This document shows, one piece after another, positions 13,801-25,100 of a DNA stretch of 64,000 nucleotides. This DNA is from Chondrosia reniformis (lineage: Eukaryota; Porifera; Demospongiae; Chondrillida; Chondrillidae): positions 9,486,001-9,550,000 of the forward strand of contig OX359190.1 of the NCBI GenBank assembly GCA_947172415.1. Direction: 5' to 3'. The notes beneath the pieces are model-generated. The model saw nothing but the letters and a program-made list of their open reading frames with translations, searched no databases and had not been told where the DNA came from. The position numbers and the translations under genes were made by a program. Every line of letters starts with the position of its first letter. The first letter of the stretch is position 1.

Positions 13801-14471
13801 AAGCTCAATGTAAAGGACATAGTAGAAACACTCTATCAAGGAATAAATGGAAGACCATTAGTTACTGACAAAATACGTAATGAAATAAGAGCTGCTCTTG
13901 ATAAGAGAAGCGCCAACATCATATACCTTCAACATCTTAAAGATACAGGCGGAGAAAAGAGCCTGTGCTACTTTTTTCAAATACTATTGGAAACTTATGA
14001 AGTTTATGAAACTCATGAAGAACTCATTACTATATTCAAAGAGGATAAAGATCTTGTACGTAAATATATAAAATGCAGTACTTTTACAATTAAAGAAATG
14101 CAATTAACATTTATCATATATAAACTGTTGCTATCATCAACTCTGAATTGTATTTATACAGGAGAAATACTGGCCAAAAGTTTAGTTTGGAGGATTTTCT
14201 GTCATTGCTACCTATTTTGCCTCACTCTGCCAGTACATATATGTATTAATACATTGAACAAAGATAACAAAGGTAAATTTAAGTTTTACATTATAAGTGC
14301 TACTATATGCCTATGTTTGATTGAATTAATTCCCACTTAGGGTATATTTTGTACTTCTATGGAGAATATACTTATGACATTATTTAAGGGATATTGTTTC
14401 TAAATTTTATCCTGATTGTTTGCTTTCTTCTTTTGTAGATCACAACAATTTATCTTACTGCTGTCAGCTAA
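4801..14471 (+). CDS. Giant ankyrin-repeat ROCO protein with death-fold tail, copy B
   Basis: Eight exons with agreeing phases: 4801-11536, 11891-12071, 12131-12435, 12534-13159, 13231-13353, 13454-13580, 13685-14055 and probably 14439-14471; about 2,830 residues. Order: ankyrin repeats (about residues 10-1380), Roc GTPase (Walker A GHACSGKST near 1435; DFAGQ near 1500), COR-like region, acidic/Ser linker, CARD/death-like helices (about 2150-2240), death-domain-like exon 3, an unrecognised module in exons 4-6, and a second CARD-like domain in exon 7. The start at 4801 is chosen because the first ankyrin helix follows at once; an in-frame ATG 26 codons upstream (4723) is possible. The exon 2 donor (GTTAGT at 12072) is weak but is the one keeping the frame. 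The last exon is the least certain: an unspliced reading stops at 14340. Likely a cytosolic signalling scaffold or sensor (inference). Confidence 0.85.
5770..8335 (+). repeat. Homogenised ankyrin-coding tandem array (201-207 bp unit)
   Basis: Inside the large exon, 12 full units and one partial unit of about 67-69 codons (two ankyrin repeats each) are nearly identical in DNA. Later units repeat every 201 bp, with only a few substitutions between neighbours. Each unit begins at a TALHIAC motif and ends at a KEYGR motif. Flanking ankyrin repeats (4801-5760 and 8340-8930) are well diverged, so the homogeneity is local. Confidence 0.95.
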
Positions 14472-15472
14472 TATTAGTCATAATGGGTACACATTTTTAC
14501 TTGATTATAATTAATGAAATCATATATGCGGACAATAAATAAGAGATATGAGAAAACTAAATTTAAAAGATTTAAAATCTCAAAAGTTTATCAGATGTGA
14601 ACTCAATCACTCAATTGACTGAATTTTCAATTTAGAGTCATATATTTTGTAATTCTTTTAATTTTTGTAATTTAACGCAAGCACCAAAACCACTGTAACA
14701 GTATATTATCATCCTTTCCTGTCACTTTTACATTAGAATAGACTCAATCTACTGTATTTGAAAGTAATAATATTCGTATAATGTATATTGAAATTGAGAG
14801 AGATCAAGAGTTTTGGTGTGTTTAGCTATAATGACTCCAATATTCCTTTGGAATATTACATATAGTATCATGATCATAAAGCTATAATTATACACTTAAA
14901 GTTGTTGCAAAATTTATGTTATAATTAACCATTCTGTAAACATTATTGGTGATATGCGTATGCACATCATATACACTAATAGATTACATTTTGTTACAAT
15001 ATATATGTCCACATACATAATTACAGTTGAAGTACAGTGTTCTATAAATGGTGTGTTCAATTAAGGCTTGTTGCAGAAAATGGCCGCCTCCTCCATGAGG
15101 TGGGTATTAGTTTTATAAGCTGCTCCACTGGAGAATATGGACACTTTATCTCTCTTCAGTGTTCCTGCTATAAAATAGCTGGATAACAACTTTAGTGTTG
15201 GGGGTGGACAGCCAGCTCTTAGGAAAACTATCAACTGGATGAGATACTCAAAATTATTCGAGATCACATTAGGATTATAATTACCTATTACATGAACAAA
15301 GGATTACAGGAAATGTTGTAACCATTATACTGGTAGCTAAATATAGATTATTTATTGATCATCAGCAATATAAACTCAATGAATATATGATGTTTTGACC
15401 CGATGAAGATCTCTGGGCTGAAATGTCCATTATAATTTATGTTGCTTATGTACAATAAACATCTGACAACAG
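14472..15472 (+). repeat. Duplicated 3' flank, copy B
   Basis: The stretch between the ANK-ROCO gene and the end of the convergent NIDO gene holds no gene. From about 14570 it matches the copy A flank (3120-3990). It includes a 15119-15200 segment inverted relative to copy A and the CCGATGA...GAAAT motif at about 15394-15420. Confidence 0.75.
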
Positions 15473-18400
15473 TTAGGTATATGTATAAAGAAGACATACA
15501 TTTATTTTAACCGAAAGATCTGGTTTTCCCTTAAACACTCTCCATATTGAGGCTTTATAGACAATCTTACAAGAAAGAATCCTTTGAATTTTGTGTACAA
15601 ATACTTCACCAACTAGACCATGCCAGAGAGATACAATATAAATATACCAACATGGATCCAAAGTATTAATATTACAAGTATATATTATCCATTATGTATT
15701 ATAATTATATGCACACACCGAATGTCTGTTGATTGCACAAGTCTGTCACATTTTTCACATCAGTAATGCACTGTCTCTTTGTGGCACCATCTAAATAAAC
15801 ATACATAGATCTATTACACCATCTTTTGACATGATTCTAGAGTAAAATCCTATAGGGAGAACTAAACCTGGCAAGAGCTTTGGATGAGGATACAAGAGGT
15901 TTCTCAACTGGGACAGACAACTGTTTCTGGAAATTCCATCCTTTATCAGTGACCCTGGGAATCTTTGTCTTGTTCTTCAGCTTTTGTGAAACTTTCAGCT
16001 TCAGCTCCTTCCATATACAGTAATTAGATACAATGCACAGATATTTCTACATATATTATATTGACATGAATATATGTACAAAACTTATACATGTGTGTAT
16101 AGGTCTATATAATAATATACTAAGTCATGTATACGTACATGTGCATAATAAATTTTACATGTACGTATATACATATATACCAGGTCCACATACGTATATA
16201 CACTAACCATTATTCTCAATGAACAAGATTGCGTGGGTGGAACTGATTACATTTTGTTGACAGTATGTGTTAGATTCTTTAATCTCACGCATAAGGCTCT
16301 CCGACTTGGACATTTCCACATGCAGACAGACACTACCTTGTGGTGGACTAGAGCGTGAAAGATTGAGGGCAAATTTGGCCTCATCCCACCCCCTCCCAGT
16401 CGTGAGGTTCATTGCAAGTGGAGTAGCCATCATCTCTCGATCTTTAGAAAGTGAAATTATATATATAAACATTATAAAGATAATATTTTTACAAGATATT
16501 CATAATACCGTATTTCCTTTATATAATATATATTTTCAATGAAAAAAAAAATTATATATAAAATATATACTATAATATATTATATTAATTATGTAAATGG
16601 ATTAAAAAATACATTAAGTATATATATAGCAAGAAAAAAGGGAGTTAGACATTATATTGTATTGAGCTGTGCAAAGGCAATGATGATCAATAAATAATCA
16701 CTGGAATGTATTATGCCATACCAGCCCGGTGACCAAACTCATCATCACTGAAGTGTACACACTAATGAGACCAAATATGGGCATAACAGCTGTCCGTGGT
16801 TCTTTAATATATTTTACCATCTTGGATGACTGGGAGGCAATCACTGGTTGCCAATGTACTAGGACATCAGTCCCCCAGTCAAGATCAGACTATACTGTCA
16901 TTGACTGGTTTGGTATAATACATTCCAGAGATTATTTACTTATCATCATATAGCTATGTTCCATATATTTGCATATATATGCGTGTATTTAATCCAGAGG
17001 TATTATTGAGCAACAGCAACATAAATTATTGATAATAGAACGTTTCAACCCGTAGGTCTTCATCAGCAAAACATAATAAAATGGTTGGGGTTTATATAGA
17101 AGTTGGATGAGAGGTGTGAAAAAGATGATGTCATAAATTGCGCTGAATAATTTTTGAATTCTATTATCAATAATTTATGTTGCTGTTGCTCAATAATACC
17201 TCTGGATTAAATCATGATCGCAACAAACAACCCTTATCACTTCATATTCGTGTATATGGTCCACGTGGAATGATTTACCCATCAAATGCATAGTTTAAAT
17301 GCTGGCATACCATTAGTTGAGTGAATGTAAAGAGGCTTTGGGAAGTAAGAAGTGTTCACTGGATGGTAGAGGAAGGTGCTGACATTCACAATATTGTTGT
17401 TGTTGGGTTTGCTAGTATCAACTTTGTACACAAATTTATCAAACGATAAACAAGGAACTATACAAAAGAAAAACATATGTCATACGCATAAATTTAATGG
17501 TACAGGTCAAACACCTTGTTTACATATACAGTACATGTGTCTCAGTTGTCACTAATGATGTACTACATTCAATATTATAACTTACATTCTTCAGTGATGA
17601 CTGTCATTGGGTTGGTAAAGGTACCTTCTCCTATAATCATATTCATTGCTGCAAGCCTTACCTCGTATCCTGTGTAAGGCCTTAAACCATGAAATTGATA
17701 AAATGTTGCAGTATGGCTGACAATTTTAGTGATGTTACCAAAGCCTGGATGAGTGAGGGTGATTATGTAACCATCTACAATGCTTGCATCACCCCTGTAC
17801 TCCCACTTGATGTATATTTCTGAGGAACTCATTCCGAGGGTTCTTGTGATCAGTGGTGCTTCTAGAACTATATATTAAAGAGATACAGGACCACATAATA
17901 TTTAATTTATACGCAGTGGCTAGAGTACTGGTACAGGTAACAGAACGCATTGCCAATACAGGTACACAAAAAGTTAGCTATTACAGTGTATACAACAGTG
18001 GTTAAGAACCGTCAAGAATAATATTACATTTATATAATTATAATATAAGTATAACAGTACATAGATAAGCACCAGCTTACAAACTCCGTACACATAGCTG
18101 TGTTAACGTATATAGCTGCAATAAAACAATACTTCAGTGTCATGCAGTAATAAACAAGTTAATGATAACCCTGCTTACAGTATCAAACCTTACTGGTACA
18201 CTAATCCAAAAATTAATGATACCAGTACCCGTAACGAACATGTCAATTCTTAAGATACGGTACCGGCACTTTAACCAGTAAGGTAATAAATTAGCTATAA
18301 ATTAGGCTATAAATTTATGGAAAGAAGTAAATTTTGTTTGGAGTGCATTATCAGGAATTGTTGCTGAAGGCATGTATATATACTGTGTGTGTTTCTGTTT

Positions 18401-21325
18401 GTATGAAAACTGTATATACATACTTGCAGCTGGTGTAGTTATTTGAGCAGACAGTCTAGCCACATTTTCACTGTTGCTAAACTTTGTGATGCCACATGCA
18501 TACCTTGTGTTTTGTGACAGTCCTTCAACCGTAATACTGCTTAAACCTACAATGTTAGGAATACGTAGTAGGTTCGATAATTACTATTATTAAACTTCCC
18601 TTCAATCGATCATTCTGCATATATATATACAGTACAAGTTACAATATACTAAGGTGATTATTTATATATATTTATATATAACAAATAACTTGTACCTGAT
18701 TTGTTACGGATCATGAATTTTGTCATTTTCTGTCCATTCCCAGTACATTGCAACATGTAGTGGATGACGTCACCATTTGCAGACAACATGGGCTCATCGT
18801 CAATAAATGAGAATGTGGCAGAGAAAGGTGTTAGAGCTGTAGCCTTGAAACCTCTAAAAGGTTCTACAAGCATGCAATACGTAACTGCAGATTACAATAC
18901 AACCTTCAATATCTTTATTAACAGGACCTTGCTTGGCAAAAGTATAAAAGCAATGTACAAACATGTGTTTATGCTGACAAACATTAATAGCGACAGAGGC
19001 ATACCCATGTATATACAGTGTGAATTACAAAATCCAACAGTAATGTAATTCCATGGTTTTAATATTTATAATAACTCACTTATTTTGCAAGAAGGAGGAC
19101 CATATCTGAACACACATTTACAGTCATACAACCTCTGGTTGCATCCTTCATAGGGACATGAGCATCTGTCTGCTGATAATCCTATGTGAGCAATCAAATG
19201 ATATATCAAACCACAACTATTGTATCCTGAATAAATGTCAACAACATGGTCATTGGCTCATCATATCTATGCTGTACTATATTTTATACATATACCTATT
19301 ATATAATCTCAGTACTGATCAGCATACTAAAGGTTTATCAATGTTGAAAACTCTATGTTTAATATAGACTCACTTCTCATCACTTTACATTAATAGGCTA
19401 TATACATTTCAATTAATGTCTCACCTGTCATGCTGATTACATATTGTCCCACTGTTCTGCAGTTAGTTGAAGTTTGCAGAAGAAGAAGATCCTTAACTTC
19501 TTCTTCTCTTATCGACAGTAATGTAGAGCCTACTGCTGCTCGAGGATTGTCTTCATCAATAAACGAGATAGCTATGATTGCCAGCATTTGATCTTCTTTT
19601 AGACCAGATTGGGGACAAGCTTGAGATGCTCCTCTGAGAAATGGCATCCCGTTGCTAGGGAAACTGAAAAGTCCATATGTCATGCTGCCATTGGTTGCCA
19701 GGACAACCTGAAAGGTATTGCCCTGAGGGAAATGGGCATATATAGTTAAAATTCTCATGTCTAATTAGAATATACCACAACAAGTTAATTAAATATTACC
19801 ATATGCACAGTAATTTCTTAGTAATGGTGAAATATGTATATTATACTGATAGATAAGTTTATTGGAGCGACAGTATCTGCAACAAAAATTGAGCTATATG
19901 GATTGAACATTTCAACCCATAGGTCTTCATCAGCAATAATATATATATATATAATACACTCTACATAGGAAACTATAGAACATTATAATATACATATACG
20001 TATATATACATAGGATTCACAGAAGATCAAGATAAAGAAAAAGAAAAAGACAAAGACTCCTAGGATCACTGATGAAGGGTGGAATTCCCAGAAACAGCTG
20101 TCTGACCCAGTGGAGAAGAAGATGAAAAAAGGCTAGAAGGAAGAATTAAAGATTCCTGTATCTTCATCCAAAGCTCTCTTCAGGTTTAGTTCCCCTATAG
20201 GCTTTTTACAGAATAGGCATAGCATGTAGGAAAATGGTGTATTGAGTGTGTGGGTAACCCTGATTTATTATTCTATAATCTTCGAGATTAGCTTTAGGTA
20301 TCAAAAGTACCCCATTTACATATACAGTAAATAATCATAATATTGCATGTGTGTATATATGTAGACTGTTGTACATAACATATGCACATGTATTATATTA
20401 TATGTACGTATTGTGTGCACTTACTGCAGCTTGTGATGTTGTTCCATCAGTACACTTTAGTGTCAGTATGTAGTTGTGTTGGGTAATAATAACCAATGAT
20501 TGTGCAATAAATCCATCATTCATGCATTCAACATCTAAATAATGCAGACATCAGTTATACGTATATGTAGTGTGTGTATTTGTACATGAATAAACAATTG
20601 CAAAGTAAGGAAGTAATTAATAATAACATTATAAAGTTAAGAGGGAAAAACACAAAAGAAGCAATTTCTGGGTATCAAACACCCAGGACAGCGGCATGAC
20701 CACCAGTGTGCTGCTACGGAGCTACAATTGCCACAACAATGCTCGATTCATGTTTCCCCTCTTACCGTGCATATACTGCCTACATGCATTCATGCATGTG
20801 TTAGTAATGTACGTATGATTACCTCTCCTAGCCTTGGCCAAGAGGACTGGGTTTCTTGTTTCTATGACTGTAATATCGGGTCTCAAAGTTGGGTAGATTG
20901 ATGTTGGAAGAAACCCCATGTTTATGGCAATGCCGTTGCTTAGGAACACAGCACCCTCACCATAGTAACCAGTTCCCTAATAATTGGAGAGGAAACAATT
21001 AAATATACACTGTATAAAGTTCCATTCACGTTTCCTTAAGTAGCCTCCATTTTGTACTGGTAATTGCCATTTTGAGCTATTTTGCTGTACTTATTGTATT
21101 ATGCATATATACAATAACATAAATTATATATACCTCAAAATATTCAGTTGTATAATCTCCAATAATATAATCAGCATTGAGTTCTCTCTTTCCACTGGTC
21201 ACATCTTGACTGTAAACTGGTGAGGCCAGCCTCAGTCTACTTGGGTACAGGTCCTCCTTCCTTAAGCAGCAAGCCTTGTGAGACCACAGCAGTATGGCCA
21301 AATGAAAGAGTAGAACCACCCTCAT
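15473..21325 (-). CDS. Secreted NIDO-domain protein with fibronectin type III repeats
   Basis: About 13 exons, transcribed right to left: 21325-21134, 20976-20823, 20534-20425, 19722-19425, 19181-19080, 18863-18696, 18546-18424, 17867-17586, 17457-17311, about 16858-16735, about 16436-16208, 15790-15719 and 15612-15473 (stop). The first exon starts with a hydrophobic signal peptide (MRVVLLFHLAILLW). Exons 1-4 form a NIDO domain; GNTFQVVLATNG is the hallmark strand of nidogen-like domains. Exon 5 is a short Cys-rich EGF/laminin-like segment; exons 6-8 give fibronectin III-type folds. Exon 10 has a hydrophobic stretch (IFGLISVYTSVMMSLV) that could be a membrane span or a beta-sandwich core. Phases agree at most junctions; the exon 10/11 junction is unresolved. 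NIDO proteins are extracellular-matrix or adhesion proteins. No one-to-one vertebrate orthologue is recognised. Confidence 0.78.
15835..16012 (-). repeat. Interspersed repeat family A
   Basis: Minus-oriented copy in an intron of the NIDO gene. It carries the family blocks in order: a CCTATAGGG-type junction, TTTGGATGAGGATACAAGAG, a GACAACTGTTTCTGG-like block, and ATCAGTGACCCTGGGAATC. Confidence 0.8.
16987..17212. mobile_element. MITE with 54-bp perfect terminal inverted repeats
   Basis: Bases 16987-17040 and 17159-17212 are exact reverse complements, enclosing about 118 bp with no coding capacity. The outer ends read ATTTAATCCAGAGG and its complement, so TTAA could be the duplicated target, as for piggyBac-type elements (inference). 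It sits in the NIDO gene intron between exons at 17311 and 16858. Just inside the left arm is a CTGATGA...GAAAC hammerhead-like core on the minus strand. Confidence 0.9.
17041..17070 (-). ncRNA. Hammerhead-ribozyme-like core motif (candidate)
   Basis: The minus strand reads CTGATGA, a 13-base spacer that can form a short stem II around UACG, then GAAAC; these are the two conserved boxes of hammerhead ribozymes. Related versions occur at 19908-19935 (-), about 3940-3965 (+) and about 15394-15420 (+), the latter two with CCGATGA and GAAAT. Stems I and III and a cleavage triplet could not be demonstrated by eye, so catalysis is not claimed. Confidence 0.3.
18184..18285. repeat. Short fold-back element
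   Basis: CCTTACTGGTA near the left end and its complement ACCAGTAAGG near the right end enclose a segment containing CGGTACCGG-type sequence like that bounding the element at 40850-42640. It lies in a NIDO gene intron. Confidence 0.5.
20010..20250 (+). repeat. Interspersed repeat family A
   Basis: Plus-oriented copy with the GATCACTGATGAAGGGTGGA block, the CCCAGAAACAGCTGTCTG block and a tail resembling GCATAGCATGTAGGAAAATG. It is in the NIDO gene intron between exons at 20425 and 19722. Confidence 0.8.
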
Positions 21326-22144
21326 TTCCTCCTCTTGGACAAATGAATCTTTGAAGGAATTAAGTAAACACCTAATACGTATACACTGCTCTATGGCTAT
21401 AAACTAACTTTGAGTTCTGCACCGATAACTATATACTATCTTTATTAATTCAAACACTGTAGACTGACATATAATATACATATACATATGTATGTACACT
21501 AATCACTTGGCAACAGTTTCATTATGGGAATGTTTAGAATACTATCACTTGCTAATTTTTATATTTGTGTTAGCTATCATGTTAAGGTATATATATTTCA
21601 GACTAGGAGTCTATCATTATAATGGTATACATATACGTATATCTGCTATCAATCACCACATCGCACATCTCCTGTTTGGGATCAGTTGTGGGAGCAGTTG
21701 GTTGCTAGGATGCTACAAAAAGTGCTAAATTTGTCACCCAATTATACAGATACACTGGCTAAGGAACTCTGTAGACAACATACCAACTGGACAGCAACAT
21801 CTTTGAGATTTTAAAGATTTTAATATATGGGTACGTACATTCCCTTCTAGTATATGGGATGGTTATCCTCCCACCACGCCCCCTTCCATTCTGCTTCTGT
21901 TGTGGGACCACGCCCCCTGGTCCTTCCTCTTTAGTTATACTCAGTCAATGACATTAAAACACACTAGATATTATTACTTTAAAAATTAAAAGTTTACAGA
22001 CACATTAAATTTGCACATAATATATAAAAGACAAGTATAGAGATTAGGCATTGTGCTAGTTGCTAGTTCAATAAATTACTAGAAATATTCTTCTAAAATT
22101 GATGAACCTGATTGAACAAATTAATGCAGACGAATATGTTATTA
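21326..22144. promoter_or_regulatory. Intergenic gap: NIDO gene promoter side and FNIP 3' end
   Basis: No coding exon is seen between the NIDO start codon (21325) and the FNIP stop codon (22145). Two close CCACGCCCCC/ACCACGCCCC motifs (about 21876-21930) resemble KLF/Sp boxes and may be regulatory for the NIDO gene. The rest is AT-rich. Confidence 0.35.
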
Positions 22145-25100
22145 TTAAGCAACTACAGAATATCTTCCGCCATTTACTCCTAAGCCTTGCGACTTCAGTA
22201 GCTGTTCAATATTCTTGTCTTGAGCTGAAGCTACGGACAGAAGCAACTCCTTGTCAGATTCATGGATTCTGAAGAAGCAAAGAGAAAGAGAATGTTACAA
22301 CTACACTAAGCAGTTCCACTACATTGGCAGCTCTGTTACTAAATCACCAATTATTTGGTTGACATAGCAATGATTGAGGGTTCATTTGCAATTTTGAGCC
22401 AATTATATGAAAGTTAAAGTCATTTATCATTTTGTCATGTACGTATTACCTCTTAAAAGAGTTATGAAAACTTTGTAATAATATATATTATTGTATACAA
22501 CATCAGTAGTAAACACTACTTACCCAAATAGGGTGTCCATATCCTGCAGTAAACATGACAAGTCCATCTTTGAGTTTTCAACAATAAAGTTCGCAATCAG
22601 CTACAATGAGTATAGTAGATAATTTTAATAATACTAAGTTCAATTAACACTATGACTATAAGACAAATATGAATCATCTTAGCCATGTCTATAATATAAC
22701 TCACTTCTCCTTTCTGGTTGATGCCTTTTAAAGTGTTTTCCAAATGTGTCAGGCACTGAAAAAGATTGGTTCATTAATTAATGATCGTAACAAGTTGGAA
22801 GAGAAGACTTGTGGTTTAATTATCTCTACCTACATCCATATATATGACAAACAAGCTAATCACTTACAAATTCTGCTGAAGTTCCAATTTCCCACAAACT
22901 TCTCAGACCTTTCAACATGTCTCTCACGCACATGGCCGGCCTTTGAGGCTCGGGTCTAGAAAAAGAGGATCAAGAAACATTAATAGATTATGTACGTATA
23001 TACGTAACTACTTACATATGTACATACATCAGACATTTAATTGATAAGGTCTGCTTACTTGCAAGTGTATTCTGTAGTATCATTTCGAGTCATTTTCCAG
23101 ACTGTCAAAATTTCACATAACCTAATGATTGGAAGATATCACAGTACACGTTATTTAACTCAATACCTGAGATTCGCTTGCTTAGGTTAGAAATTCCATA
23201 GTCCCTAAGATGACACTTAAGATAGCCAACCATCCGAAAACAATATTCTCAGAATACCTAGTAACATTATACTCCCTAAGAACTCTTATTATACCACCGA
23301 CTCAATGAAATAACTACTCTATGAATACCTACAGTAACTAGCTGATAAGGGCCTCCAGGCTTGCATGTTAAACTCCCAAAGAAGAGGTTAAAGTTCATGC
23401 AACATTCTGGCCCTTTGGTAAAGGTCAAAGGTTCAAGGTCACAATACAAACATTCTCATATTTAACTACATACATATTTAGATTACATTTATGCGCTAAT
23501 CAACAATATTTGGAAAGTCTAATGATAATGAGTGCTGATGTAAGTTGAATTCTCAGATTTGGTGATATGTGTAGAAAAAGATGTTCATGATCCACTTTGA
23601 AGCCAAATAAATTAAACTAGAAGATGCACGTGCCACATTTATGCCACTATATATACACAGAATAGGTGGCACATCACTAAATAGATTCAAAATTGTGATT
23701 GACCTCCTGTCACACCCCGGCAAAGGATACATCACCGGAGTTGACACCTGAAATGTCAAAAGTTTGGCTTCTATGCACATGTAAATTATGCATGGTGGCA
23801 TTTAGCTCCTATGAACACAGCACCCAAATCGCATGAGAATAACTCGAGGCACAGCATGTAATAAAGATAAAGGTTTAACTGTAACTCCTCCCCTTCCTCC
23901 CCAGCCACTTCCCTTCCTCCCCAGCCACTTCCCTTCCGCCCCTGCCACTCCCCTTCCGCCCTTGCCACTCCCCTTCCTCCCCTATCACTCCCCTTCCTCC
24001 CTTGCCACTCCCCTTCCTCCCTGCCACTCCCCTTCCTCCCTGCCACTCCCCTTCCTCCCTGCCACTCCCCTTCCTCCCTGCCACTCCCCTTCCTCTCCTA
24101 CAGAATCTTACCAGGAGGATGAGTCTGCAAGTATGCAACAAGCACTGTTGTCAAGAGAATCTTCCTCGGATGCATCTAAAATAGCTTCCAGATCACGGAT
24201 AAGAGTCATCCTAAAGTCATCGGTCTGTGTCTGCGTGCCATGCAGCACAAAGTCAGGCAAATAGTTCTCAGAATATCTACAATTTTGGAAGCATAGGAGA
24301 GGTTAGTTATAGAGCATCATTTTCAAGCAACATACATAAAGCGTAATATTTTGCAATACTACAATTACTTGAGCTAAGAAATACGTATATATTTGGCAGG
24401 TTTTACTGGGAAATTGAATGTTTAATTTGAGGTGTATGTCAGATCTTAAAATAGTCAAGCTCCTAGCTATTTAACAAGCAATTTCTTTCTCTTTTTTATT
24501 CTATTAACAAATTTCATAGCTACTAGCTTTAGAAGAATTAACTTAAAAGAAGATGAACAAGTATGCAGGAAATATGGTGGCAATGAGCCCACATGTTAGG
24601 TCTGGCTGATCTAGACTTACCCGGCAAGGAGGGAGTTAACAAATTGCTGGTCAATTGGATCCAGTTTCCGCGGAGAAAAGTGATCTGGGTCATATCTGAG
24701 CAATACACAACAAGAGGAATTCACTTAACTGTTACATGATACAGATATGATTTGAACTTAGAAAGACGATTCTTCACAATGTCCTACCTCTATATAGCAC
24801 ACCTTCACTGCCATAATTAGTCAAATAAACATAATTGCCCTTCAAGTGTACAAATCTGGAAGGCATACATACTTGTGTACACGTACAATACCCACTAACT
24901 CTACACACAAACTTTCACATCACTCTTTCTACATAAACTACATACAGTATACTATATGGATATTGATTGTTAGAATAGTATCTGCCAAACCAGCCGAGGG
25001 AATAAAGCCTTATCTTGGTTGGGTTACAAAGTGCTATTAAAAGTGAGAACCAGTGATCGATTCCTAATCATCCGAGATGGTAAAAATCATCAAAGAACTA

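Noticed and set aside
23786-24264. Gly/Arg-rich and Pro/Ser-rich frames on both strands
   Set aside because: Pure products of the intronic minisatellite; no start context, domain or splice logic.
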